Counted from the stretch's first letter, positions 1 to 9,824 are shown. The stretch is 22,437 nt of DNA from Euprymna scolopes (GCA_024364805.1 CM044502.1:27553230-27575666), one strand, 5' to 3'. The notes: generated by a model not told the origin, from the sequence alone. Translations and numbers: made by a program.

Positions 1-28
<28 letters not shown>
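1..28. repeat. (AT)n microsatellite
   Basis: Pure alternating AT dinucleotide at the left edge of the window. It is probably the end of a longer tract outside the window. Confidence 0.95.
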
Positions 29-33
<5 letters not shown>

Positions 34-586
34 CTAAAAAGTTGCTTGGCTAGAAAGTCTTGCCGCTTCAAAACGTAATCATTTACCTCCACAACAGCCA
101 CATATACCCCGAGATGGCGTACCCTATGTCATATATTGGGAGAAGCTATCAAGAGCAACTCTTCGTGAAGTGTTTTATTAAGTTCCTATTCATAGTGTCC
201 TTAAAGAACATTCATAGCAGAAACTAGTCGACAACTGCGAACAATTTCCCTTATATATCTGTCAGTAGAACTAAATGTAAATTCCATGAACAATGTCTTT
301 TTAGAACTAACCATCAGCAATACATAATACCATGGTGCTTCTTCTCAGTTGACTATAGCATGACCATTTTCAAGTCTAAAATGAATAAATTTTAGTCGAA
401 GCGTCCTTTTAAATAAAGGAAACCTACCTAAGTTTTACTATTACGGTCATCACAGTGTTGTCTCATCCGTTTCCTAACACTCATTAACTCATTTACATTT
501 ATCCTCGATAATAACCTACGAAACCAGAATATGTTTCTCTCGCGGATTAAATAAAACGTTCTGTTTTAAAATTATTCCAGATTTCC
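29..586. other. AT-rich stretch, nothing recognised
   Basis: No open frame, RNA gene or repeat family could be supported here on either strand. Confidence 0.6.
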
Positions 587-752
587 TAGTTCGACAGAAA
601 CATTCCTGAGTTCGACAAATACATATGAAGAAGGTCGAAGGTTTACATCGATGAAAGCGTTGTGAAAATAAGAATCATGAAAAGAACAGTATTCAACATA
701 AACCCAACAAAAACAAATATCAATTCTAATCTCTGAAATGCAGAAACATGCT
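587..752 (+). repeat. dispersed 'CGAAACGTTGTG' family, decayed copy
   Basis: This shares an ordered set of short blocks with other copies in the window. It begins with AGTTCGACAGAAA and then GTTCGACAAATACA (also seen near 4750), followed by TGAAGAAGGTCGAAGG, GAAAGCGTTGTG and an AATGCAGAAACATGCTA tail that matches the end of the 8020-8134 copy. The central part (625-657) keeps the pattern TGAAGA, a short self-complementary segment TCGA..TCGA, then GAAA. The family is not identified. A Penelope-like retroelement end is one possibility (inference only). An open frame of 64 codons on the minus strand overlaps it and looks fortuitous. Confidence 0.5.
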
Positions 753-1234
753 AGAGTATAATCCATGCCTGTTTCACTAATAACATGAAAGGTACTTCAT
801 GTATAGGATGTTATATTCAATATATAGAAATCAAAAATATATATTTTATAGCCAATAAATAGAAATAGAAAAAGGATGAAGAACTCAAGAACAGAGATAG
901 AAACTGTTTATCTCAGTTCTTGTTATGTTTAACATTTAACGCGATTATCACCAGATGAACAACGAGTGTTTTTGACTGTTGCGACGTATTTCCAATACAT
1001 TTTCTTCCTCGGAAGAATTAACTGTATTTCGTCTGGAGTCGGACTTTATCAATTTTCTATCAAAGTTGCAGACATTTCTTCGGGCGGAAGGACAACACAC
1101 AATTCCAATGACGCAGCAGTTAAAGAATCGGTTGAACTTTTAGCGCAATTTCACTTTAACAATCTGACACGTTGTGTTATCAAGCTTTTGACGCATGTGA
1201 GATATTTTGTTAGAGTGTGATACAAAGAATAGAT
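753..1234. other. AT-rich stretch, nothing recognised
   Basis: An 84-codon plus-strand open frame (966-1220) lies here. It resembles no family I know, has no paralogue in the window and shows no splice or promoter context, so it is not called a gene. Confidence 0.5.
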
Positions 1235-1385
1235 TACGCTAATAAAAACTTCAGTGCTTTAAGCAAGTTGAGTCTCGTCAATACCAGATGGGTAACAATT
1301 TAAGAATAGCAGGAACCGTATGTTGAAAAAGGGAAACATTTACGTGCAAATATTTTCACTCGGCCGCTAAAGACACCAGGGTCTA
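1235..1385 (+). mobile_element. 5S rRNA-derived SINE-like element, copy 1
   Basis: Positions 1250-1325 follow the 3' two-thirds of eukaryotic 5S rRNA in order. There is a TTAAGC block (box A region), CAGATGGGT (the intermediate element and box C, compare TGGATGGGTGACC in 5S), GAATAGCAGG (compare GGAATACCGGG) and CCGTATGT (compare GCTGTAGGC). The same blocks, plus about 60 further bases after the 5S part, recur on the minus strand at 16110-16295. Copying of the extra downstream sequence argues for a SINE carrying a 5S-type head (SINE3-like) rather than two stray 5S pseudogenes. The sequence is too diverged to be a functional 5S gene, and the 5' third of 5S is not recognisable. Confidence 0.6.
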
Positions 1386-1447
1386 GGACTTTCCTGTGCT
1401 GACTATTTCTCTGTCGGTTAAGTGATGCAATTCTATGAGTTTCACCC

Positions 1448-1845
1448 TTTTTTACATGGGGTCACCACTTATCAAGACCCATGAACCACTCGGGGATAAG
1501 GGTTATTGTGCGTACACTAATCAGTGGGATAGTATCGTAGTAATAGTAAGTATTGGGGTTTTGATACGGTGTCATTACTTAAGGGGGCGGTTCATCAGGA
1601 ATTTGTTTGTGTTAGACTTGAAGACATCCAAGTTGAACTCGGTGGGGAAACAGGCAAGCGGCAGAGAGTTCCACAGCCGTGCAGTTCTAAAAAAGAAGCT
1701 TTGTTCATGGAATCTACGTTTTGATTTAGGCACGGGTAAAGAGTGGGGAAATTATTGACAGTGGTTTCAGCTAGTCGGGTGTTTTTCGTGAAAGATTGGC
1801 GGGGGAGTGACCAGAGAATGGAGCTCAGACGAGCACTTGCCATGG
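1448..1845 (-). pseudogene. LINE fragment: C-terminal end of reverse transcriptase plus 3' tail
   Basis: This is a 5'-truncated non-LTR retrotransposon (jockey/CR1-type, judged from its C-terminal domain). The frame 1843-1595 reads RQSFTKNTRLAETTV and later SFLELHGCGTLC. It parallels the 14445-14885 copy (RQSFTKNTRLAESTV, SFFLRTARLWNS) but ends in a shifted frame, so it has at least one frameshift. The 3' tail holds the block also found at 4447, 14345 and 20771: on the minus strand AACCCTTATCCCCGAGTGG, then GGGTCTTGATAAGTGGTGA, then a short A run (T run at 1448-1453). The break at about 1845 is abrupt, as expected of incomplete target-primed reverse transcription. No target-site duplication could be recognised. 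It cannot be active. Confidence 0.85.
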
Positions 1846-2534
1846 GAATAACGACATCCTAAGAGAATGTAATATTGATATCTAATACCTAGTTTCTACA
1901 ATTTCAAAAATTCTGTAGTGTTTTTACGAACGATTTTCGCCCCGTTTGAAATCACTTGCATATCTTAAATTAAACTAATAATAGCATACATTGCCACTCC
2001 TTATCCATGTCTGCATTTTCCAACATTTTTAATACCATTCCCTCTTATCTTCCCCATCAACATTTTTATCGACTTCTGCATTCTTCTCTGTCTCTCGTTT
2101 AATTCATATTATATGTTTAATGATCTCCGACAGTAAGAGAATGACAAACTTTCATTTCGTTTACATGATGCAATATCGATTAAAAATATCGGCGTTTAAT
2201 TAAAGATAATACCCGTTATCCTGTAAGAGAGTTCAGCATTTTAAACAGTTGATAACCACATAATAGATTTATGATTCAAAGTCATTTTGAATGCCGCATG
2301 TCCTACCGATACGTGTGAGAATTGATCACTTTTCATGCAAACCATCAGATTTAATCACTTTGTTAGTGTACTGGTTAATCAATACTTGTAATAACATCGG
2401 TACAAATATTATTAAATGAATAAGACGAAAGATGGCCTGAGTAAATAAAGAGTCTCTCAATAGTTATATAAGTTTTAAAACTATATCAATATTCAAGATT
2501 CACTAAACAGCTCATTTATCGTGAGCTCGTAAAT

Positions 2535-2537
<3 letters not shown>
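1846..2537. other. AT-rich stretch, nothing recognised
   Basis: No gene, RNA or repeat could be supported on either strand. Confidence 0.6.

Positions 2538-2571
<34 letters not shown>
2538..2571. repeat. poly(A) run, 34 bases
   Basis: An uninterrupted A34 tract. It could be the tail of a retroposed sequence lying to its left, but no recognisable retroposon body precedes it, so it is listed only as a homopolymer. Confidence 0.95.
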
Positions 2572-2575
<4 letters not shown>

Positions 2576-3847
2576 AAGAATTATCTGACGCACCGTAATG
2601 CAGACATCGACTTTAATGAACTTTATTGCCAATGACTAATTGCAAGAGTTTGGCTCATTTATCGCACAAACAGTTAGCTTAAAATACCTCATTGCAAATG
2701 AATTTAAATTTACACAATAGCACCAGCTAATCTACCTTAACAATGGCGCATGTATATGTGATCTCAGATTCAATATTTTAAAAATAGCTCCTTCACGGTG
2801 ATCAGTCCAAAGAGAAAAATAAACGTCGGAGGACACAAAAAATGGTCCGAGGCTTAAAGTTGTCTCTCAGACAGCCCGGTTGCTATTTTACATCGTAGGA
2901 AAGTCTTTCTTAAAACAGATGTAACTTACTAAGATCCGCAGAGAGCATAATTACTGAACCTATATGAATTGAGGAATGCGAGAGAAAACGTACCGTTATA
3001 AAAAATTGAAAAGTCGCCATCTCTACTAAAGAATTATCATACAAGTGTCCAACATACTTATATTGGTACACTTTTGAAACCAGACAAAAAAAAAAGGATT
3101 TTGTTCTGTCTTATTTTACATAAAAACGAATTTTTTATGTAATACAACAAACAAAAACAGATAAAAATAGTCAACAAAGCATTGTTACACAACGCAATGA
3201 AGGGAAATTAGGGTAAGTTTAATGGTAAATTAATTTCAAGATTGAAAAGAAAAACGGTTTAGTTTTTATCTAGTTCCAAAACTTAATTAGTACTGAAAAA
3301 ATAGATTTTAAATTAATCTTTGTGGTCTGACAGTTATAAAAGTATCCACCCCTAAGGCACTCTCACATTAATATTATATTGCTTGAATGAACATCTATCA
3401 ATAGTTTCCCGGATTGTCCTATTTTTTAAGAATGATCTAATTATATTTAGTATTTGTCCAGTTATACCGTATGATTCAATATTTTATTAGCAATCCTACA
3501 TGCCAGATTTTGTCAAAAGCCTTGAATATATTTAGAGATACAGATCTGACTTTCCACAACTTATCCTGTGTATGGTATATGGTTATACGTTATAAAATAT
3601 TGATTTTGTAGAGATAAATTTATATATTGACAAACTGACTGAATTTGTTGAATTTTACATAAAAAATGAAGGTACAAAGTTGGAAAAAAATTGTAACGAA
3701 ATCTAACTGTTTAATTTTCCTCAAAGTCAAGTATATATTAAATGTTGAATTGTTTCTAATGCAAAATCAATTGTTTTGGACTATTAACATAATTTAAAAG
3801 GTAATATATAATGTCTAGCAACTGATTGATTCATATTTCATTATAAA
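2572..3847. other. AT-rich stretch, nothing recognised
   Basis: About 1.3 kb with stops in all frames and no shared block with the other repeat families in the window. Confidence 0.6.
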
Positions 3848-4150
3848 CTAGCCGAGGTACTTGGCGTTGCCCGGGTGTTTTGAGGTGTCAGTTGAGCAAA
3901 AAATAAGAAGTAGTTGTAAGCAGGCAGGCTCGAACCCGTACAGCGAAGTAGAAAAAAACGTGAAAAAAAGTGGCATATATTTGAAAATATCGGCGAAAAA
4001 AAACGACTCCTCCCTGTAGAAAAGTGCCCAGATGAGGGCGAAAGAATTAATGGTTTTTACCAATTTTTCGATATTTGTCGTCCGAAGGGTCGAGCCTCTG
4101 TTGAAAGTTTTAAGTAGACATACAAACATACATGTATGCATACATACATT
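3848..4150 (+). mobile_element. SINE-like repeat, head H plus body A, copy 1
   Basis: The element starts with ACTAG and the head GGCGTTGCCCGGGTGTTT followed by a TTGAGCAAAA block. The same head occurs at 12649 and 13551. Body A then carries CAGGCTCGAACCCGTAC, AAAATATCGGCGAAAAA, GAAAAGTGCCCAG and CCAATTTTTCGATATTTGTCG, all repeated in the 12646-13055 copy. It ends in a CATA-type simple tail (4121-4148). A pol III promoter can be argued: TGGCGTTGCCCGG (3862-3874) resembles a tRNA A box and GGCTCGAACCC (3927-3937) matches a B box at nearly every position. Their spacing is about 65 bases. A tRNA-derived SINE is therefore likely but not proven. The minus-strand 97-codon frame across it is a shadow. 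Confidence 0.65.
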
Positions 4151-4446
4151 TTAACAGAAAGGTGAGATTTATATTATAGATTATGTTTGAATGAATTTTA
4201 TAAAACATCACGTAAATTATAAATCAATAGTATCTCTTCCGAATTAAAATAATGCTTAAAATAATATTTCAGATATATTTATAGGAAAATTGAAGTTACA
4301 CTGTTCCCCTTCCCTTCCTCCCGATCGACTACAATATCGTAGCATTCAAGTCCAACTTAAGCAAGTTCTTTTTAGCTGTCCTATTAAATAATCAAACTTA
4401 TTCCAATCTACAATATAAACGAATACTACACTACCACCTTGCAGTC

Positions 4447-4512
4447 ATTAACCCTTATCCGCCGGTGAACTTCGTACCTTGATAATTGGTGACTTTCTTT
4501 GTAACAAAAGCT
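4447..4512 (+). repeat. isolated LINE 3' tail
   Basis: The blocks TTAACCCTTATCC, a GTGAAC stretch, CCTTGATAATTGGTGA and TTTGTAACAAAA match the 3' untranslated end seen on LINE copies at 1448-1515 (minus), 14338-14410 (minus) and 20771-20829 (plus). No reverse-transcriptase sequence precedes it. It may be an extreme 5' truncation or a tail mobilised by another element. Confidence 0.6.
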
Positions 4513-4739
4513 CAATTCTAACAAGTTAACAGCTTAAGGCTAATGATCTCTAGGTTTCGGGTTCAATTTCTGTTAATGGCATCAATTATAATTTCTGACT
4601 ATTTATTAATTACTATTGATGTAATCCGTATTATTGGGTCCTTGGCAATAATGTTCTCAAGTTGAGTGTTATGCACATAACGTTTCGGACACTGTAACTT
4701 CCCACCTCCTATTTAATAAAAGGTTTGGGTCTAAATTCT

Positions 4740-4815
4740 TCGACGATTCAACAGTTCGACAGAAAAGTCTTCGGGCTCGACAAGATAAACATAAGGAAAG
4801 TTTAAAATTATACAA
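4740..4815 (+). repeat. dispersed 'CGAAACGTTGTG' family, remnant
   Basis: Shares CAGTTCGACAGAAA, the GGCTCGACAAGATAAACAT block and a decayed AAGGAAAGTTTAAA with the 587-752 copy in the same order. The conserved GAAACG core itself is not recognisable here. Confidence 0.4.
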
Positions 4816-5014
4816 CCTTGTGTTCCCTGATAATTCAATTAGCTTTACAACTTTTTGGAGTCCAACCCCAGTTGAGATAATATAACAAGTTTAGTGATCT
4901 ACCATTTACATTTGTGAATGTTGGTTCATCTTTTTTTTCTGTTGGTTTATTTATTTATTTATTTAGGTAATGACGGTTTTTCCGAGATATTTCATCTCGC
5001 ACCAATCACATAAA

Positions 5015-5850
5015 TGTGCATGAATGGATGGTAACATTAAATGCTGCCAAAACTAAGCTTCCTTTCCTTTAACAATTACAAGAAACATTCTCACCCACTA
5101 ATAGCTATGGCTAATGATACATTACCTGAAAGTACTTCTTTCAAACTCCTCGGCTTAATGTTCACAGGGAACATGAGTTGGAACAGATATATTGAGGGCA
5201 TTGCCAGGACTGCTGCGAAGAAGGTGCTCTCTCTCTCTCTCTCTCTCTCTCTACCGTGCTAGATAGTTACGCCTGAGAGTATCCTGTACCTCTAAAAGGC
5301 CACCATTCTTCCATGTATGGAGTATTGTTGCCACATTTGGGCTGATGCATCTATTAATAGTCTTACACTTCTTGACAGGGTTAAAAGGAGTCGCCAGCCT
5401 AATAGTTCCCGAACTGTCAGCTAGACTTCAACCTCTGTCCCATCGATAAAATGTTGCAATCTTCTGTCTGTTTTACAAGCATTTTAATAGTAGGTGCTCC
5501 AACAAACTACAAGTTTTTGTCCCCCCCTCTACTGAAATACCTCGATAAACCTGACAAGCAGCAAAATCCCACCCCTACACAGTAGAGAAACCAAGATGAT
5601 AGAAAGCTTTATACTCTAATAGATTTTTCTATAGAACTGCTATCTTATGGAATCACTTTTCGGGATCATGCTTTTCTGAGTGTTATTGACACGGAGAGGT
5701 TTATGTGTTATGTAAACATATATTTAATTGCTCAACTCCTTACATAATATCCTTGCAATTTATGTCCGAGACAGCAGCTCCCTACATCAACGTGGAACTG
5801 TGCCTTGTTTGCCGTTAAGATACAATAAATAAATGATAGGGTCATCTAAT
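5015..5850 (+). pseudogene. decayed LINE: reverse-transcriptase C-terminal half and 3' UTR
   Basis: A non-LTR retrotransposon relic. The first frame (from about 5015) reads NAAKTKL-like sequence, then FNNYKKHSHPLIA, FKLLGLMFTGNMSWNRYIE and ARTAAKK. This is the segment after the polymerase active site that most jockey/CR1-type elements share. The frame then runs into a (CT)n tract and resumes after a shift with TPESILYL, KATILPCMEYCCHIWADA, LLDRVKR and, after further shifts, PLSHR, LFYKHFNSRCSNKLQVFVPP. Stops interrupt several of these segments. The 3' end (about 5760-5850) reads TGCCTTGTTTGCCGTTAAG and then a short ATAAATAAAT tail. That tail differs from the one on the other LINE copies here, so this is a second LINE family. 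The upstream endonuclease and polymerase core are absent. Confidence 0.85.
5224..5253. repeat. (CT)n microsatellite inside LINE ORF
   Basis: A pure CT run lies exactly where related LINE proteins read AAKKVGSLYRAR. The downstream CTACCGTGCTAGA still encodes the YRAR residues in another frame. The tract therefore seems to have grown from the short CTCTCT of the GSL codons. Confidence 0.85.
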
Positions 5851-6930
5851 CTAATTATAATATACCGAGGAGGTTTGCAATACTAATTGCAAGATGAAGA
5901 TAGAAACCTTATCACTATGAGTTTTGGTATTAAATGTGTGTATTTTGTCTCTTAGTAATATGTGTGTGCTACATTGTTCTAGAAAAATACCTTTCCTGTG
6001 TTCATAACTCGATTTCCAGATGACATGAAAATAGTTGCATGTATTTTACGGCTTACTCCGATAGTATTCTCTTCTTTCAGCTCTATGATATATTATAATT
6101 CCCCAATTTTAACATAATTAAGTAATTCTCGTCCTGCTTTACTTATCAGTCTTTTGTCTTCGTTATGTATGTCGTTATATTCTGGATAAATGTGTGACGA
6201 TGTTTCTTCTCCCAGTATCCAAGCTCATTTAAGAAAATAATAATATTTCGGCAGAATAAATTCATCAGATATGAACTAATATGCTCTCTTATATATCTTC
6301 TAATCGGTAATCTGTAAGACAACAGAAAAAAAGAATAGTATTAATAACAATTATTTAATGGCTCCTGGTATTGATGTGCGTGCATCAGAATTTGAAGCAC
6401 TCGTATAATGACGTAAATCTAATGGAAACATGCAAACTCTTGTTTTATCTGATGTTTTAATAAATCACTGTTAATTTTAGGTGCTATAAAACCTATTGTT
6501 TGTGCTGAAGTCTATATATATTCAAATTCAACCTCATTAAAATAATTTCCAATTAATTAGAATAATATTTTAAATTTTCTTTAGCATCTAGGATTGGTAA
6601 AAATCTAAAGCACATACAGGAAATGGTTTACTTGGATTTAAGGAAAAATGTGTTAATATAGGTTTACCCACTTAAGGCAATACATTTTAGCAATATTCGG
6701 ATTAGCATCCTTTTGCCATTTATCCCCACTTTCTGGCATCCATTTATTAGTCCTTGCAGCACTTTTGGAATTTACTTCTGCAGGTATGGGATGAGATGAT
6801 CTAAAAAGTAATGCAATATTTTGAATATCATTCCATGAATTAAAGAAAAAAAAATAATCTGTATTTCTATTTATCTAGTTGTACCCAGATGTATCTCTCC
6901 TTGATAACATTTTCCATGCACCTGTGTTAT
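5851..6930. other. AT-rich stretch, nothing recognised
   Basis: No open frame or repeat block could be supported on either strand. Confidence 0.55.
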
Positions 6931-6931
6931 T

Positions 6932-7540
6932 CAGGGTGTCACAAAAGAAGCTGACGGATTTTAAATTTGATTAACTTTTTCAATATTTAAGTTATGCTTA
7001 GCAATTTTCATATGTAGGTAGATGAGCCTCTCCGTGATGTTTTGAGATATAGTAAGATATCATAGTCTACTTATTTTAATCTTATTTACACAACTAAATC
7101 TAGGGTATGTTTTTCACAAGGTCTAATTTTAGTTATGAAAAATGATGTTATTCAAATGTCCACCATTTTTATTTTCACACTCTTGTGCTTTCTGCAGGGC
7201 ATTGTCCATTGTCATTGGTTGAGGCTCTTGCGCCAATTGAATTTTATATGGAAATTTGCCCTCTTCATGGAGCATTCTGTGAAGAGATGATCGAGAGACC
7301 CCACTTTGACTTGATCTCCTTCTTATTAATGTGGATGGATCCTCGGCCACACTCTCTGCTAATCTCTGACGATTCTCATAACTTCTTGCCTATAGGGTCT
7401 ATCTGATTTAGGAAGATCACATACAGATCCTTGCTCATGAAATCGAGCAACCATAGCTTTTATTGCATTGGGAGTAGGGGAATTTCTTGAGTTGAAATTT
7501 CCCTTTAATTCTCTTTAAGGTAAGATTCCATGTAATCGTC
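6932..7540 (-). mobile_element. Tc1/mariner-superfamily transposon, internally deleted
   Basis: The left end is CAGGGTGTCACAAAAG at 6932. This is the start I expect for terminal inverted repeats of a large animal group of IS630-Tc1-mariner transposons. A non-coding AT-rich stretch (6950-7128) separates it from the stop codon of a minus-strand transposase relic. The matching inverted repeat on the other side was not found, so the right boundary is uncertain and set just beyond the transposase start. No TA duplication could be confirmed. Confidence 0.6.
7129..7532 (-). pseudogene. transposase relic: N-terminal HTH and C-terminal tip, DDE core missing
   Basis: Read on the minus strand from about 7532 there is an IKAMVARFHEQGSVCDLP block, typical of the first helix-turn-helix that binds the inverted repeat. 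It is followed in a shifted frame by AEDPSTLIRRRSSQSGVSRS and SLHRMLHEEGKFPYKIQL, the second DNA-binding part. About 15 codons later the frame reads ECENKNGGHLNN just before the stop. In this family the (E)xNGGHxxx motif is the extreme C-terminus of a protein of about 340-400 residues. The roughly 200-residue catalytic domain with its acidic triad is thus absent. Stops and at least one frameshift are also present in the N-terminal part. A non-autonomous, inactive derivative; family name not assigned. Confidence 0.75.
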
Positions 7541-8019
7541 TATCGTTTTTAGATTACATTTACAGTAAAGTTTTTGTTCGGTAATATAGGTACACTGTCG
7601 CTTTGTTGAACCAAAATTTATTGTCAACGTATGCAGCTATCGAAGGTCTTGTATAGAAGGTAGCGTTAGTGACTGTATGATTTGGGACCTGGCCAAGCTA
7701 ATCTGTTATAGTTACTGTATTCGTAATTTGGAATCCGCAACTTTTAACCGTGTAAGACTTGGCCACATTTACGTATGCTTAACTCGATATTTGTCGTGTT
7801 TGCATTTAGGTATTTGTAAGGAATTTGTGACATTCAATCACATGTCCGGCTCAACTCTGATTTGTCACGTTGTACTACTAAAGTATGGTGAGCAACAGAG
7901 GCATGATTTTCATAGTGTAGAAAAATCTATAAAACATTTTAGTACAATAGCATTTAATCAACTCCTCCATCTGCCAACTAGATTTAAAAAAATCGAAAAC
8001 TTCAGAGTTCCTGCCAAAA
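7541..8019. other. no supported gene; 120-codon open frame noted
   Basis: An open plus-strand frame runs 7677-8039. Its protein is unlike any family I know and its end lies inside a dispersed repeat (8020-8134). There is no start context, splice signal or paralogue to support it. Confidence 0.5.
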
Positions 8020-8134
8020 ACGGCGACTTTAACAACTGACGAGTGTCGGAGGTTATATCGACCGAAACGTTGTGAGATAGCACTAATAATAAAAACTATT
8101 CTTCGATTAATCTAAAAATGCAAACATTCCTACC
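8020..8134 (+). repeat. dispersed 'CGAAACGTTGTG' family, best-kept single copy
   Basis: The core at 8036-8068 reads CTGACGA, then GTGTCG and CGACC, which can pair around a loop of ten bases with one bulged T, then GAAAC. It is followed by GTTGTGAGATAGCACTAATA, AAAAACTATTCTTCGAT and AATGCAAACATTCCTAC, blocks shared with the 587-752 copy. The order CTGANGA, helix, GAAA is the catalytic-core layout of a hammerhead ribozyme up to stem II. The remaining stems and a cleavage site could not be identified. Family assignment is open. Confidence 0.6.
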
Positions 8135-8149
8135 TCATCTAAAAAATTT

Positions 8150-8880
8150 AAAACAGTATATAATACGTTTTTTTTTATTCAACCGATAGTTGTTTTTTAT
8201 GGAGGTCGCTCCATGCAAGGTATACAGTTAATTGACGTTACAAGATACTTGAATTTATTTCGATATGATGACATCACATGTCAAATAATAACTTACGGGT
8301 AAATCCAATAAGATATAATCTTAATTAATATTTCACAATTATAAATATTTCCAATCAATTTATTGGAATTTCATAGTTTATTTACTGAGCACGTATATTC
8401 AATTCAATCAATTCTATTTCATGAAGTAAATTCAAATTAATTTCATCTCTGAGCTAATGGAATCAAGAAACTGTCTGCTGAAGTTGACATTTAAATGATG
8501 ATCGCGTTAAGTACGAAATTCCCATCGATTATTATGGAGGGCCAGAAGAAAGACAGATTCTTATTAGAATCGGCGGACGAATTGGAGATTAAAGAAACGC
8601 TGCAAGATTATTTTATCTACATTGATGACATGTCAGACATTACTGACAATTTCATTTTAATGGACAAATTTAATTATGACATGTAAGGTCGGAAAATAAT
8701 AGCCATCTGAAGTAATTAATTCTATTGTTTACCGATATGTCTGTTCAATTTTGTCCCTCAGTAGAAGCAGTGGTTATTGTAATTAGAGAATAATGGCTCT
8801 ATAGTAATATAGAATACTGACAGATATGAGAAAGTTTCAAGCAACATTCGATACAAGCGAAAGCTAATTTGTTGCTAAAT
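8150..8880 (+). repeat. 0.65-kb-class repeat unit, copy B1
   Basis: First of six diverged copies. Order of blocks: AATACGTTTTTTTT, GGAGGTCGCTCC, TTAATTAATATTTCACAATT, ATTCAATTCAATCAATTCTA, CTGCTGAAGTTGACATTTAA (8473-8493), GACGAATTGGAGAT (8576), GCTGCAAGATTATTTTATCT, ACATTGATGACATGTCAGAC, TCATTTTAATGGACAAATTT, ATTAATTCTATTGTTTA and ATAATGGCTC. A 63-codon open frame (8495-8686) lies inside. Distances between the same anchors in other copies differ by amounts not divisible by three, so the frame is probably not under coding constraint. Nature unknown; no LINE, SINE or transposase signature was seen. A Tc1/mariner-type element interrupts the array just after it. Confidence 0.65.
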
Positions 8881-8881
8881 A

Positions 8882-9820
8882 TACAGGGTGGAGCGATAAA
8901 TCTGTCGCCCTAAAAAAACACTAAAGCATTATTTTAAAATTTAATTGAAATAATCAATTTAGATAACTTTATTACGTTGTAGCGTTAACGTGTATTCAAT
9001 GTAGCCATCGTAAGCCTAAATCACCGCCTCGATACGAGTCCGAAACTAAAACATTTTTCCACAAGCGCCGGTGGGAGCTCGGCGAATGCTCGGCGGATTT
9101 TTCTTCTGGGTTTCGGCTTCTTTTGGTGTGAGAATCATTCATGAAATCCTTCTATGGAGGCATTTCGCATTCTACCTCTTATGTCAGTGAGTTTGTCTTG
9201 CTTCTCGTTGCTTGGGGAATTATCTAAAATGCTCTAATAAAATGTATTCGTGGCAGCATACATCTTATTGCAACTTCCACTACGAGTCTTTGACTGACAG
9301 TTTAGTTGATTCTCACCCTAAATGCAATCCAAACTCGGTATATAACATGATCATATTCTTTCAACCGCTGATCATATTTCTTTTTATCAATTTCTATATA
9401 TAGTGCATGTCTTATTGCATTGTCAATTGATTCTGGCGAGTTTCAACTCACCCACTTCTCGTCCTGTACTTGGCTTTCCGACGTCTTATCTGTGATGTCA
9501 GAGTGCTGCATATAAGTCACTGGATGAGTAACACATCTCATCGTTCTTCAGTTAATTTGCATTCTCTTTTTTGGAGTTGAATGTCTATCCACAAAGACAT
9601 AGACATTATGTATATTATTTAATCGTAATCTCAGTCATATTCAGAGTCAGCTTCATTTGCTGAGTATGAAATTATTTCACTATTATTGTAACATTTCTCA
9701 TTTTCAGGATTTCTTATATGTAATTATTACGTTTTAAAATGATAATGAAGGAAAACGGATGAAAAACGGACAAAATCGTTGCTAGTATAGGATTATTATC
9801 ACTTCTTACCTCGAGTACCT
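8882..9820 (-). mobile_element. second Tc1/mariner-type transposon, decayed, minus strand
   Basis: A TA dinucleotide (8882-8883) is followed by CAGGGTGGAGCGATAAA, a terminal-repeat-like end different from that at 6932. Reading the minus strand from about 9065, one frame gives FRTRIEAVI, a stop, then AYDGYIE. This resembles the usual C-terminal tip (R-R-IEAVI-A-GG-IE) of mariner-like transposases. Sequence further upstream on the minus strand (to about 9430) has weak matches only. The far end is placed near 9820 because the next repeat unit (B2) starts at about 9825. That placement, and the assumption that all of 9200-9820 belongs to this element, are inference. Stops show it is inactive. Confidence 0.5.
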
Positions 9821-9824
9821 GTAT

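Noticed and set aside
966-1220. An 84-codon open frame.
   Set aside because: No recognisable domain and no supporting context.
2538-2571. A34 run taken as the tail of a processed pseudogene or SINE.
   Set aside because: No recognisable body upstream and no target-site duplication visible; kept only as a homopolymer.
7677-8039. A 120-codon plus-strand open frame, among the longest in the window.
   Set aside because: Its end lies in a dispersed repeat, composition is that of AT-rich background, and no family, start context or paralogue supports it.
8495-8686. A 63-codon open frame with an acidic protein (reads DELEIKETLQDYFIYIDDM) inside repeat B1, which looked like a small gene family because it recurs in five other places.
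   Set aside because: Distances between matching anchors in the copies (about 42, 49 and 52 bases before GAATTGG) differ by numbers not divisible by three and other copies have stops, so there is no sign of coding constraint.
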